A stretch of DNA of 64,000 bases, from positions 186,001 to 250,000 of the forward strand of contig NZ_LZEX01000034.1 of assembly GCF_001676055.1 (NCBI RefSeq), in the 5' to 3' direction. This document shows, piece by piece, positions 37,297 through 45,773 of this stretch. Under the pieces are notes generated by a model, which was given only the letters and a program-made list of their open reading frames with translations, was not told the DNA's origin and searched no databases. This DNA is from Morganella psychrotolerans. GTDB taxonomy: Bacteria; Pseudomonadota; Gammaproteobacteria; Enterobacterales; Enterobacteriaceae. Position numbers and translations under genes: made by a program. Each line of letters begins with the position of its first letter. The first letter of the stretch is position 1.

Positions 37297-38205
37297 ATGT
37301 TACCGAATGAAAAAAAATGCGAAGCTCTGGCGAATTTTGCGGAGCAGCAAAATGTTGAAGGGCGCAGTTTATGGGCGGATGCCCGTCGTCGTTTTATACA
37401 CAATAAAGCGGCGATCACCAGCCTGTGTCTCCTGTTTTTAATTACCCTGTTTGTTATTTTTGCGCCGATGTTATCGGATTTTGCTTACGATGATACCGAC
37501 TGGGAAATGATGTCTGCATCACCGGACAGTGAAACCGGTCACTATTTCGGCACGGATTCCTCCGGGCGTGACCTGTTGGTGCGTGTGGCAATCGGCGGGC
37601 GCATTTCACTGATGGTCGGACTGGCTGCCGCGCTGGTGGCTGTGCTGGTGGGAACACTCTACGGCGCAATGTCCGGGTATGTCGGCGGTAAAACTGACTC
37701 CGTGATGATGCGTGTGCTGGAAATCCTCAACTCTTTCCCGTTTATGTTCTTTGTTATCTTACTCGTTACCTTCTTCGGGCAGAATATCTTCCTGATCTTT
37801 GTGGCCATCGGAATGGTGTCCTGGCTGGATATGGCGCGTATTGTGCGCGGACAGACCCTCAGCCTGAAGAGCAAAGAGTTTATTGAAGCCGCGAAAGTCT
37901 GTGGTGTGCCGACCCGCAATATTATTCTGCGCCATATTGTGCCGAATGTACTGGGTGTGGTGGTGGTGTATGCCTCACTGCTGGTGCCGAGCATGATCCT
38001 GTTTGAATCCTTCCTCAGTTTCCTGGGGCTGGGAACACAGGAGCCGTTAAGCAGCTGGGGTGCATTACTTAATGATGGTGCAAACTCCATGGAAGTATCG
38101 CCCTGGTTACTGATGTTCCCGGCAGCATTCCTCGTGGTGACTCTGTTTTGTTTTAACTTTATCGGTGACGGGTTGCGTGATGCCCTTGACCCGAAAGATC
38201 GCTGA
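37297..38205 (+). CDS. oppC: Oligopeptide ABC transporter permease OppC
   Basis: A 302-residue permease, same length as E. coli OppC. It has a cytoplasmic N-terminus (GRSLWADARRRFIHNKAA), the GTDSSGRDLLVRVAIGGRISL motif, and EAA loop AAKVCGVPTRNIILRHIVPNVLG. It works with OppB; ATP from OppD and OppF drives transport. Confidence 0.97.
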   Translation: MLPNEKKCEALANFAEQQNVEGRSLWADARRRFIHNKAAITSLCLLFLITLFVIFAPMLSDFAYDDTDWEMMSASPDSETGHYFGTDSSGRDLLVRVAIGGRISLMVGLAAALVAVLVGTLYGAMSGYVGGKTDSVMMRVLEILNSFPFMFFVILLVTFFGQNIFLIFVAIGMVSWLDMARIVRGQTLSLKSKEFIEAAKVCGVPTRNIILRHIVPNVLGVVVVYASLLVPSMILFESFLSFLGLGTQEPLSSWGALLNDGANSMEVSPWLLMFPAAFLVVTLFCFNFIGDGLRDALDPKDR

Positions 38206-38216
38206 GGAGGCCGCCA

Positions 38217-39194
38217 ATGACTCAGTTATTACAGGTAAAAGACCTGAATGTGGCGTTTAAAACGCCGGACGGTGATGTTACGGCTGTCAATAAACTCAAT
38301 TTTTCATTATCGGCAGGTGAAACACTCGGTATTGTCGGCGAATCCGGATCCGGAAAATCACAGACTGCGTTTGCATTGATGGGGTTATTAGCCCGCAATG
38401 GCGTGGTCAGTGGCTCTGCCATGTTTAACGGCCGTGAAATTCTCAATCTGAAAGAGAAAGCCTTAAATAAAATGCGCGCGGAAGAGATTTCCATGATCTT
38501 CCAGGACCCGATGACATCACTTAATCCGTACATGAAAGTTAGCCATCAGCTCACTGAAGTGCTGATGCTGCATAAAGGGCTGAGTAAACATGATGCCTTT
38601 GAAGAATCAGTACGGATGCTGGATGCGGTGAAAATGCCGGAAGCCCGTCAGCGGATGAATATGTATCCTCATGAGTTTTCCGGCGGAATGCGCCAGCGCG
38701 TGATGATCGCCATGGCACTGTTATGTAAGCCGAAACTGCTTATTGCGGATGAACCGACCACGGCGCTGGATGTGACTGTTCAGGCACAGATTATGACGCT
38801 GCTCAATGAACTGAAACATGAATTTAACACAGCGATTATTATGATCACGCATGATTTGGGTGTTGTCGCGGGAATTTGTGACAAAGTGCTGGTGATGTAT
38901 GCCGGGCGCACTATGGAATACGGTACTGCGCGCGATGTATTTTATCGGCCGGTGCATCCGTATTCTATCGGGTTGCTTAAAGCGGTTCCGCGCCTTGACG
39001 GGCAGGATGAAGGCGCACTCGCTACTATTCCCGGAAATCCGCCGAATCTGCTGCGTCTGCCGGCAGGCTGTCCGTTCCGTCCGCGCTGTCAGTATGCGAT
39101 GGAGCAGTGTGCTCAGCAGGAGCCGCCATTAAATGCATTTGCTCAGGGCCGTTTGCGTGCCTGCTTTAAAACAGTTGAGGAGCTGGCATCATGA
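38217..39194 (+). CDS. oppD: Oligopeptide ABC transporter ATPase OppD
   Basis: A 325-residue ATPase with Walker [11 protein letters not shown] (about 40-49), [12 protein letters not shown]-loop, signature FSGGMRQR, Walker [13 protein letters not shown], and switch ITHD. The C-terminal tail has a cysteine cluster ([17 protein letters not shown]) typical of OppD/DppD, thought to hold an iron-sulphur cluster. Its stop overlaps the oppF start (ATGA). Confidence 0.97.
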   Translation: MTQLLQVKDLNVAFKTPDGDVTAVNKLNFSLSAGETLGIVGESGSGKSQTAFALMGLLARNGVVSGSAMFNGREILNLKEKALNKMRAEEISMIFQDPMTSLNPYMKVSHQLTEVLMLHKGLSKHDAFEESVRMLDAVKMPEARQRMNMYPHEFSGGMRQRVMIAMALLCKPKLLIADEPTTALDVTVQAQIMTLLNELKHEFNTAIIMITHDLGVVAGICDKVLVMYAGRTMEYGTARDVFYRPVHPYSIGLLKAVPRLDGQDEGALATIPGNPPNLLRLPAGCPFRPRCQYAMEQCAQQEPPLNAFAQGRLRACFKTVEELAS

Positions 39195-40189
39195 CGAATC
39201 CTGAACGTCCTGTTCTGCTGGAGATTGAAGATTTAAAAGTCCATTTTTCTGTCAGAGATAACAAACAGTGGTTCTGGCAACCGGCAAAAAGCCTGAAAGC
39301 CGTTGATGGTGTTACTGTCCGTCTGTATGAGGGCGAAACTCTCGGCGTTGTCGGTGAATCCGGTTGCGGAAAATCAACCTTTGCCCGGGCGATTATCGGG
39401 CTGGTTAAAGCGACAGAAGGGCGCGTGACCTGGCTCGGTAAAAATCTGAGCGGTATGAGTGAAAAAGACTGGCATAACATCCGCAATGATATTCAGATGA
39501 TTTTTCAGGACCCCTTGGCGTCACTGAATCCCCGTATGACTATCGGTGATATTATTGCCGAACCGCTGCGCACTTATCATCCGCGCATGAGCAAAACCGA
39601 AGTGACAGAAAAAGTGAGAGCGATGATGATGAAAGTCGGGCTTCTGCCTAACCTCGTCAACCGCTATCCTCATGAATTTTCCGGTGGTCAGTGTCAGCGT
39701 ATCGGGATTGCACGTGCCTTAATTCTGGAGCCGAAACTGGTTATTTGTGATGAACCGGTATCGGCACTGGATGTCTCAATTCAGGCTCAGGTGGTAAACC
39801 TGCTCAAGGAATTACAGCGGGAAATGGGGTTGTCGCTTATTTTTATCGCGCATGACCTTGCAGTGGTAAAACACATTTCTGATCGCGTTCTGGTGATGTA
39901 TCTGGGACACGCAGTAGAGCTTGGTACATATGATGAGGTTTATCATAATCCGCTGCATCCTTACACCAAAGCACTGATGTCTGCGGTGCCGGTGCCGGAT
40001 CCTGACAGAGAACAGAATAAAGTTATTCAGTTACTGGAAGGCGAACTGCCGTCACCTATCAATCCGCCGACAGGCTGTGTTTTCCGCACCCGCTGTCCGC
40101 TGGCCGACAGTGAATGTGCACGCACACGTCCGTTACTGGAAGGCAGTTTCAGACATGCGGTTTCATGCCTGAAGGTTGATCCGTTGTAA
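39191..40189 (+). CDS. oppF: Oligopeptide ABC transporter ATPase OppF
   Basis: A 332-residue ATPase, near the E. coli length (334). Walker A GESGCGKSTF, Q-loop FQDPLASLNPR, signature FSGGQCQR, Walker B VICDEPVSALD, and switch IAHD. The tail has TGCVFRTRCPLADSEC with the cysteine cluster. It is the last gene of the operon and is followed by a terminator. Confidence 0.97.
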   Translation: MTNPERPVLLEIEDLKVHFSVRDNKQWFWQPAKSLKAVDGVTVRLYEGETLGVVGESGCGKSTFARAIIGLVKATEGRVTWLGKNLSGMSEKDWHNIRNDIQMIFQDPLASLNPRMTIGDIIAEPLRTYHPRMSKTEVTEKVRAMMMKVGLLPNLVNRYPHEFSGGQCQRIGIARALILEPKLVICDEPVSALDVSIQAQVVNLLKELQREMGLSLIFIAHDLAVVKHISDRVLVMYLGHAVELGTYDEVYHNPLHPYTKALMSAVPVPDPDREQNKVIQLLEGELPSPINPPTGCVFRTRCPLADSECARTRPLLEGSFRHAVSCLKVDPL

Positions 40190-40216
40190 ATTTAAGTTCT
40201 GTCTTATCTGCGACGA

Positions 40217-40242
40217 AGCGCTCATATTGAGCGCTTTTTTTT
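40217..40242 (+). terminator. Terminator of the opp operon
   Basis: AGCGCTCA-TAT-TGAGCGCT followed by eight T, 28 bases past the oppF stop. Confidence 0.92.
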
Positions 40243-40411
40243 CATTCTGTAACATCTCTTTTTCTGCGCCGGCAGCAACTTTTCTGATGTATAAAAAACG
40301 GCCATTGAGGCAGGTACTGATTTCCGTTATTAACAACAGGCCGGTATATACCCTTATATATTAAAAATATTCGCCGGTACGGAAATCTCCCGGTAACAGG
40401 GAGATATTGAG

Positions 40412-40429
40412 TGTTGACCGATGTCAACA
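40412..40429. promoter_or_regulatory. Perfect inverted repeat, candidate operator for the small pair that follows
   Basis: TGTTGAC-CGAT-GTCAACA has 7-bp perfect arms. It overlaps a TTGAC promoter-like hexamer and lies about 30 bases before the HicA-like ORF, as an autoregulatory operator would. The HTH protein encoded at 40863 is the obvious candidate to bind it; that is inference. Confidence 0.4.
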
Positions 40430-40458
40430 TTTTGACTACGGTACAGGTATCAGCAGAA

Positions 40459-40731
40459 ATGAAGAGACATCCGGATAAACATATCCAGTCGGCTATTGAG
40501 TATGCATTGCTTCAGGGCTGGGTTTGGATCTCTGGGGGAAATTCGGCACATGCGTTTTGCCGGTTACGGTGCAGCTCTCCGGCTGAAAAACACCGGTTAC
40601 ACCAGATGAGCGTCTGGTCAACACCGCGAAGCCCTGAGAATCATGCGAAGCAAATTATAAGAAAAGTATACCCTTATTCATTCAAACTGCAGGTTCGTTG
40701 GCTGCACTCAGCCCGCCGGGTCACATACTAG
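40459..40731 (+). CDS. HicA-like small protein, C-terminus fused into an ERIC element
   Basis: The first ~70 residues (KHIQSAIEYALLQGWVWISGG, SAHAFCRL, MSVWSTPRSPENHAKQIIRKV) belong to a family of ~80-residue enterobacterial proteins with a dsRBD/HicA-like look. The natural end after IRKV is lost: an ERIC inserted at that point supplies the last ~21 codons (VYPYSFKLQ and on) up to the stop. A GTG at 40411 would add 16 residues but overlaps the palindrome. The protein may still fold because only the extreme C-terminus is replaced. A toxin role is a guess from fold resemblance and the HTH neighbour. Confidence 0.5.
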   Translation: MKRHPDKHIQSAIEYALLQGWVWISGGNSAHAFCRLRCSSPAEKHRLHQMSVWSTPRSPENHAKQIIRKVYPYSFKLQVRWLHSARRVTY

Positions 40732-40792
40732 TGTATGCTCCCCGGCGGTCGGAGCTTGCCGCCTGCCTGCATTCTGAATGACGTTGGGTATA
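40667..40792. repeat. ERIC element inserted at the 3' end of the HicA-like ORF
   Basis: Full-length copy, from TATACCCTTATTCATTC to GACGTTGGGTATA, in the same orientation as the copy at 31917. It separates the HicA-like ORF from the downstream HTH gene. Confidence 0.9.
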
Positions 40793-40862
40793 GACAGTTG
40801 TTTGTTATTGCAGAATTAATCAGGGCGAAAGACGCCGGTTTCATATAAAGGAAGAGATAATT

Positions 40863-41420
40863 ATGGCACTGTATAATTTTACACTAACGCTTTCTGGTGT
40901 TACTGCGGATACAGAAAATCTGGAAGACGCTTTGTTTAAAAATGGTTGTGATGATGCATTACTCTGTTTTTACGGGAAATCTGTGTATCTGGAATTTGAC
41001 CGCGAAGCGCCGTCCCAGGATACCGCTATCCGCAGCGCGGTTGAGGATGTTGAATCAGCGGGGCTGAATGCCAGGGTTGAATCTGTGGATTCTGCTCTGG
41101 TCGGGCTGAGTGATATTGCAGAACTGACAGGCATGTCGCGTCAGGCGATTGCCCTGCTGAAAGACGGTGCCCGCGGGCAGGGTAACTTTCCGTGTCCTGT
41201 TCAGCGCCTTCGCGGGCAATCCCCGTTGTGGGACTGGGCGGAGGTCGCTGTCTGGCTGGCACAGCAAGGGCGGTTGACGGCACATCCTGAGCTTGCGGAT
41301 AATGCAAAAACCATCGTCAAGTGGAATGTGGCGCTGCGCGCCGGTGCGGCTGAAAACCCCGCAGAAATTGAAGCGATCACCCGGTCACTGCTGGCGCGCC
41401 GTGAGAAATGCCGCTGCTGA
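40863..41420 (+). CDS. Helix-turn-helix DNA-binding protein, 185 aa
   Basis: A soluble protein with a 90-residue N-terminal alpha/beta domain of unknown type, followed by a helix-turn-helix (LVGLSDIAELTGMSRQAIALLKDGARG at about 80-106) of the MerR/excisionase-like kind and a C-terminal helical part. The ATG has AGGAAGAG upstream. I do not know its name. It may regulate itself and the upstream HicA-like gene. It has no counterpart at this place in E. coli, where opp is followed directly by yciU. Confidence 0.7.
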   Translation: MALYNFTLTLSGVTADTENLEDALFKNGCDDALLCFYGKSVYLEFDREAPSQDTAIRSAVEDVESAGLNARVESVDSALVGLSDIAELTGMSRQAIALLKDGARGQGNFPCPVQRLRGQSPLWDWAEVAVWLAQQGRLTAHPELADNAKTIVKWNVALRAGAAENPAEIEAITRSLLARREKCRC

Positions 41421-41471
41421 GTGTGGCCACGGGGTAATAACCCCGCTCACATCCCGGAAATAAAAAACAGA

Positions 41472-41804
41472 TTATTTCCGCCAGCGGATAGCAAATTCCG
41501 GCGTGCCGGTAAACCGGCGCGAGAGGAGAACACGGGCGAAAATCTGGTCGATATCGGCATCATCGTCCGGTGCCAGCCCGATAACCACTTCTGCGCAGTC
41601 CGGGTTTTGTGCCGGAAAAGAGGCAATTTCAGACCAGTCGTTACCGGTGGTGACTATTTCCGCGCCTCCGCAATCTTCAAATTGCAGATTAAACAACAGG
41701 ACATCGGCAGGATCCAGATTATCCATTGCCTGTTCCAAAAACAGGTCGTATGCCATTTCAATGGTTTCTTGCTCGCTGAGGCGGCGGGGATGCGGGGTGC
41801 TCAT
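41472..41804 (-). CDS. yciU: DUF440 family protein YciU
   Basis: A 110-residue acidic protein with the YciU marks [14 protein letters not shown] and [14 protein letters not shown], then FARVLLSR. It is a small acidic protein sometimes described as a dsDNA mimic; the role is not firmly known. Length equals E. coli (109). It is located between opp and cls as in E. coli. Confidence 0.93.
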   Translation of the reverse strand: MSTPHPRRLSEQETIEMAYDLFLEQAMDNLDPADVLLFNLQFEDCGGAEIVTTGNDWSEIASFPAQNPDCAEVVIGLAPDDDADIDQIFARVLLSRRFTGTPEFAIRWRK

Positions 41805-41869
41805 GGTCAGACAGCTTTCCGGTTATTCCCTGCAACAGGGTAGTTGCAGGGACAATAAAATAATCAGTA

Positions 41870-43330
41870 TTACAATAACGGGCTGAAGAAGTAACAGAGC
41901 CGCTCAAGAATACGGTTTGTCAGCGGGCGTTTTTCCCACTCAGTGTAATCGAGCCGCGCAGAACGGCTGATATAATCGTTTTGCACGATATTGAGATCAC
42001 CGGCAAAACTTTCATCATCAATAACAGCTGTAATTTCAAAATTCAGCCATAAACTGCGCATATCCAGATTGACCGATCCTACCATACTGAGCTGGTCATC
42101 CACTAACACACTTTTCGTATGCAATAAGCCATCTTCAAACAGGTAAATCTCCACACCGGCTTCCAGCAACTCGGTATAAAATGCACGGCTTGCCCAGCGG
42201 ACAAGAAAAGAGTCATTGAGGCGCGGCATCACAATGGCCACCCGCACGCCGCGCATGGCAGCGGTGCATATTGCATGCATCAGGTCATCGCTCGGGACAA
42301 AATACGGTGTGGTGAATGTCAGACGTTCCTGCGCGGCAAAAATTGCCGTCATCAGTGACTGCTGAATAAGCTCTTCCGGAAAACCCGGACCGGATGCCAC
42401 TATATTTACAGTATGTCCGCTGTCTTTTTCAAACGGCATTTCGATATCATCAGGCGGTGGCGGAAGACGGCGCTCACCGCGCTCCATTTCCCAGTCGAAG
42501 GCGTAGATAATCCCGAACAGAGCGGTAACCGGACCTTCCATCCGGACAAGAATATCGACCCATTCTCCCACGCCGGAATCCTGCTTAAAGTAGCGGGGGT
42601 CAACCATATTCATGCTGCCGGTGTATGAAATGTAGTTATCGATAACCACGATTTTCCGGTGCTGGCGTAAATCCATACGGCGCAGTGCAAAACGCAAAAT
42701 ATTGACCGGCAGCGCCTCGACAAACTCGATACCCGCATCCCGCATCATCTTCGGATAATCATGGCGGAAGAAGTGCCAGCTCCCGGCGGAATCCACCATA
42801 ATCCGGCATTTTACACCGCGTTTGGCGGCGGCAAGCAGGGCATTGGTGACGTGATCTACATCGCCGCCCGGTTTCCAGATATAAAACACCATATCAATAT
42901 TATATTTTGCATTATCGATATCTTTTACTATCTGCTTCAGCGAATCCTCACAGGTAGTAAATAACTGAATTTGGTTGCCTTTTACACCGGGAACCCCCTG
43001 GCGGCTCTCTATCAGCTGGAACAACGGCGCGGCTTGTTTGCTGTTTTCTGTGGAGAAAATATGTTTTGACTGACGCAGTCCTTCCAGCCAGCCGGCAACA
43101 GACGGCCACATCCCTTTTGCCTGATCGACTCTCCGGCGTCCCAGATGCAGCTCACCAAAGGCGAGATAGGCAATAATTCCGATGAACGGCAGGATATAAA
43201 TAATCAGCAACCAGGTCATGGTGGAGGTTACCGGACGGCGTTTGTACATAACACGCACAGTGATACCGGCAACCAGCAGCCAGTAGAAAAGAATACTCAG
43301 CCAATACAACAATGTATAAAATGTCGACAT
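41870..43330 (-). CDS. clsA: Cardiolipin synthase A
   Basis: A 486-residue membrane phospholipase-D family enzyme, same length as E. coli ClsA. It joins two phosphatidylglycerols into cardiolipin and glycerol. Two N-terminal transmembrane helices (about residues 4-58) are followed by two HKD motifs, HRKIVVID near 220 and HTKSVLVD near 400, each with a nearby serine/asparagine. Located upstream of yciU and divergent from yciY/tonB. Confidence 0.97.
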   Translation of the reverse strand: MSTFYTLLYWLSILFYWLLVAGITVRVMYKRRPVTSTMTWLLIIYILPFIGIIAYLAFGELHLGRRRVDQAKGMWPSVAGWLEGLRQSKHIFSTENSKQAAPLFQLIESRQGVPGVKGNQIQLFTTCEDSLKQIVKDIDNAKYNIDMVFYIWKPGGDVDHVTNALLAAAKRGVKCRIMVDSAGSWHFFRHDYPKMMRDAGIEFVEALPVNILRFALRRMDLRQHRKIVVIDNYISYTGSMNMVDPRYFKQDSGVGEWVDILVRMEGPVTALFGIIYAFDWEMERGERRLPPPPDDIEMPFEKDSGHTVNIVASGPGFPEELIQQSLMTAIFAAQERLTFTTPYFVPSDDLMHAICTAAMRGVRVAIVMPRLNDSFLVRWASRAFYTELLEAGVEIYLFEDGLLHTKSVLVDDQLSMVGSVNLDMRSLWLNFEITAVIDDESFAGDLNIVQNDYISRSARLDYTEWEKRPLTNRILERLCYFFSPLL

Positions 43331-43547
43331 AGGTATGTTCTTTCCTGAAAATGAGGTTTACAGATACATCAGAGTGATTGATAGCGCACAGGAAAATGTA
43401 CCAGAAAGCGTTCTGTAATGCTGCTTTATTTGTGATTTCAGTCTGTTTGACCAACTTTGAGTTCAATTGTCTGAGGTTATTGCGGGAAAGCGGTTGGTTA
43501 TTGTGTCAGGGAGTTTATAATAATGCTCCTTATTATAGAGCTTATTA

Positions 43548-43622
43548 TATACCCAACGTTATTCAGGATGCAGGCAGGCAAAGTGCAGCCAACGAACCTG
43601 CAACCTGAATGAACAGGGTATA
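43548..43622. repeat. Internally deleted ERIC element (75 bp)
   Basis: Both ends are present (TATACCCAACGTTATTCAGGATGCAGGCAGGC and AACCTGCAACCTGAATGAACAGGGTATA) but the central ~50 bp is missing, leaving a short hairpin. It lies between clsA and yciY. Confidence 0.8.
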
Positions 43623-43646
43623 CACACTGTTTAAAAGGGTTTAGTC

Positions 43647-43826
43647 ATGAGGCACAGCAGGCCGGAAGTTTCACGTTGGCGGATGTTAAGACAGGTAACC
43701 CGTCGCCGTCGCCGTTGGTTAGAAAGTCAGTCCCGCCGGAATCTGCGGATTTTTTCACTGAGAAAACTGGATATTGCAGGACAACGCCGCTCACTGCTGT
43801 TTGCACATACGCGTTTTAGTCATTAA
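43647..43826 (+). CDS. yciY: YciY family small arginine-rich protein
   Basis: A 59-residue basic protein, too short for most gene callers. It matches E. coli YciY: R-x-E-V-x-RWRM-x-RQ, then RWLE-x-QSRRN, and LLFA near the end. It has about 15 arginines, no membrane segment, and an unknown function. AAAGGG precedes the ATG. Position between cls and tonB agrees with E. coli. Confidence 0.8.
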   Translation: MRHSRPEVSRWRMLRQVTRRRRRWLESQSRRNLRIFSLRKLDIAGQRRSLLFAHTRFSH

Positions 43827-43879
43827 AGAGTGATATTTCGCACGCCGGGTGACAATGGTTATGTTTTTCTTATTGAAAT

Positions 43880-43902
43880 TGATTGCTATTTGCATTTAAA
43901 CT
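43880..43902 (+). promoter_or_regulatory. tonB: Fur box in the tonB promoter
   Basis: ATTGATTGCTATTTGCATTT matches the E. coli tonB Fur-binding region almost base for base. It implies iron-dependent repression of tonB. Confidence 0.7.
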
Positions 43903-43945
43903 AGTGACCATTGTCATTATTAGTTCCTTATAAGATTGCATTGAT

Positions 43946-44668
43946 ATGTCTATTTTTCGTTGGGTGAGTTGGCCGATTCTGATTTCTCTTTCTCTGCACG
44001 CGTCTGTGGCAGCGGCAATCTATTACAATATGAACAAGGAAAGTGCGGAAGAACCGAAGGTGATGGCCGTTGAAATGGCGGTATTCGCACCAACGCCTGC
44101 CGCCGCCGCACCACAGCCGGAGCCTGAACCGGAGGTTGAACCGGAACCAGAACCGGAGCCGGAACCTGTGGTGAAACCGGTTATCGAAAAACCGGTTGAA
44201 AAAAAGCCGGTTGAGAAAAAACCAAAACCGAAGAAAGAAAAGAAAATTGAAAAACCGGCGGTAAAACCGGCGGAAACCAAAGCTCCGGTCTCTGACAAAC
44301 CGCTGTTCAGCGGAACCCCGGATGGTCAGCAGGATGTGAAAAAAACAGCGCCGGGACCTGTGAGTAACCAGCCGTCGGCCGGATTGAGTGATAACGGTGG
44401 CGGCGACCCGAAAGCACTAAGCCGGGCTGATCCTGTCTATCCTGCACGTGCCCGCAGTCTCGGTAAAGAGGGAACAGTCCGCGCCAGGTTCGATGTGGAT
44501 GAAAACGGACGTATTCAGAATATCGATATTATCGAGGCAACCCCGAAAAATATGTTTGACCGGGAAGTTCGTCAGGCAATGCGGAAATGGCGCTATGAGA
44601 AAAAAGCAAAGAAAGGTCTGACCACGACAATTATTTTCCGTCTCGATGGTAAAACATCAGTACAATAA
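43946..44668 (+). CDS. tonB: Energy-transducing protein TonB
   Basis: A 240-residue protein with an uncleaved N-terminal signal anchor carrying the SLSLHASVAAAIYY helix (with the histidine that senses ExbD), a long periplasmic Pro-Glu and Pro-Lys rod (about 55-110), and a C-terminal domain with the YP-box PVYPARARSLGKEGTVRARFDV. It couples proton motive force from ExbBD to outer-membrane siderophore and B12 receptors. E. coli TonB has 239 residues. The Fur box lies upstream. Confidence 0.97.
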   Translation: MSIFRWVSWPILISLSLHASVAAAIYYNMNKESAEEPKVMAVEMAVFAPTPAAAAPQPEPEPEVEPEPEPEPEPVVKPVIEKPVEKKPVEKKPKPKKEKKIEKPAVKPAETKAPVSDKPLFSGTPDGQQDVKKTAPGPVSNQPSAGLSDNGGGDPKALSRADPVYPARARSLGKEGTVRARFDVDENGRIQNIDIIEATPKNMFDREVRQAMRKWRYEKKAKKGLTTTIIFRLDGKTSVQ

Positions 44669-44682
44669 ACAGTATATAAGAA

Positions 44683-44712
44683 GAGAACCCGGCCGTGAAC
44701 CGGGTTTTTTAC
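44683..44712 (+). terminator. Terminator of tonB
   Basis: AACCCGG-CCGTGA-CCGGGTT then six T, 15 bases after the stop codon; also usable by the convergent DUF gene. Confidence 0.9.
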
Positions 44713-44718
44713 GTCCGG

Positions 44719-45516
44719 TTATTGGCCCGGTGAAAGTGTTGCAGGAAAGAGATCGGCCCGCAGATTAATCAGGTCGTCCGGCGTGACATGAATCACGCCT
44801 TCGCCCGGGATATCAATCTCTGCAATCATAAATAACGCCATGGTGGTCAGCAGCGGTAAAATTAAGATCATAATATTATTGCCCGGCAGCCCGCGGATAT
44901 TATACCCGATCAGCACATTGGCGCTTGCGGCAAAGAGAATGAGTAAAATCCACGCAGCCCCCGGAATTTGATAACGCCAGCTCGCCATGGTTTTTTCTTC
45001 AGATACATACAGATCACTGAATGCCGTTAATACGGAGGCAATCACCGGATTAGGTGCGCTGCGGGCTTGTGTGGCGGCTAATTCCCAGAGTGCGCTCTGG
45101 GCATCAAGGGACAGATCCCGCCAGCGTTCAGTTTTTGCCTGCGACCCTGCATTAAAAAAGGAAATGCGGGCATCAAGATAATCTTTCAGTAAAACTTGCG
45201 CCTGTAAATTATTTTCAGGAGAGAGTAGTTGTGCACGCTGATAGGCGTTGCCGATAGTAATGGCTTCGTTTTCTTCCATCTGCTCACGATTATTATAGCC
45301 GCCGATAGAAATTGTCAGTAAAAAACCGATTAACAGCCCCAGCAGGGACAATACCGCCCCGAGCACAATTTTGGTTTCATCATCCGCTAAATCTGTTTTA
45401 CCGTGACGTTTTTTGAACAGGTATTTTCCGCCATAAGCAGAAAAGACAGAAAGGATAAAAATAACAACGAACAATAATACAGAGTTGGAGACTAACGCGG
45501 TAAATAGTGCTGACAT
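44719..45516 (-). CDS. DUF4239-like membrane protein, 265 aa
   Basis: A bestrophin-like or DUF4239-type membrane protein by appearance: an N-terminal helix (about 10-28), a second pair around 50-70 (LGAVLSLLGLLIGFLLTISIGGYNNR), a middle cytoplasmic helical domain with EENEAITIGNAYQRAQLL, and two C-terminal helices (about 185-230). Function is unknown. It is convergent with tonB and preceded by an ERIC copy, so its promoter lies within or beyond that repeat. It is not at this place in E. coli. Confidence 0.75.
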   Translation of the reverse strand: MSALFTALVSNSVLLFVVIFILSVFSAYGGKYLFKKRHGKTDLADDETKIVLGAVLSLLGLLIGFLLTISIGGYNNREQMEENEAITIGNAYQRAQLLSPENNLQAQVLLKDYLDARISFFNAGSQAKTERWRDLSLDAQSALWELAATQARSAPNPVIASVLTAFSDLYVSEEKTMASWRYQIPGAAWILLILFAASANVLIGYNIRGLPGNNIMILILPLLTTMALFMIAEIDIPGEGVIHVTPDDLINLRADLFPATLSPGQ

Positions 45517-45534
45517 AAAAGAGACCCTTCAACG

Positions 45535-45656
45535 TTACCCTTATTCATTCAAACTGCAGGTTCGTTGGCTGCTGTCAGCCAGACGGGTCACATACTGATG
45601 TATGCTCCCCGGCGGTCGGAGCTTGCCGCCTGCCTGCATCCTGAATGACGTTGGTA
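45535..45656. repeat. ERIC element upstream of the DUF4239-like gene
   Basis: Near full-length copy starting TTACCCTTATTCATTC and ending TGACGTTGGTA; terminal TATA is partly lost at both ends, unlike the other copies. It is followed by the dbpA terminator. Confidence 0.88.
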
Positions 45657-45687
45657 CAAAAACGTCCCCGCAAAAAGCAGGGACGCT
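45657..45687 (-). terminator. Terminator of dbpA
   Basis: On the minus strand a CGTCCCTGC/GCGGGGACG stem is followed by five U residues, about 90 bases past the dbpA stop codon. Confidence 0.7.
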
Positions 45688-45773
45688 GATGGAATAAAAT
45701 CAGCCGGCAATAGCCTGATCTTATAGTTAATACTGATTTATCATCCGTTGATCTATTTTACTGTCCTTCAAAT

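Noticed and set aside
44117-44310. Pro-Glu and Pro-Lys repeats in tonB as an unusual low-complexity insertion
   Set aside because: This rod is normal for TonB and spans the periplasm.
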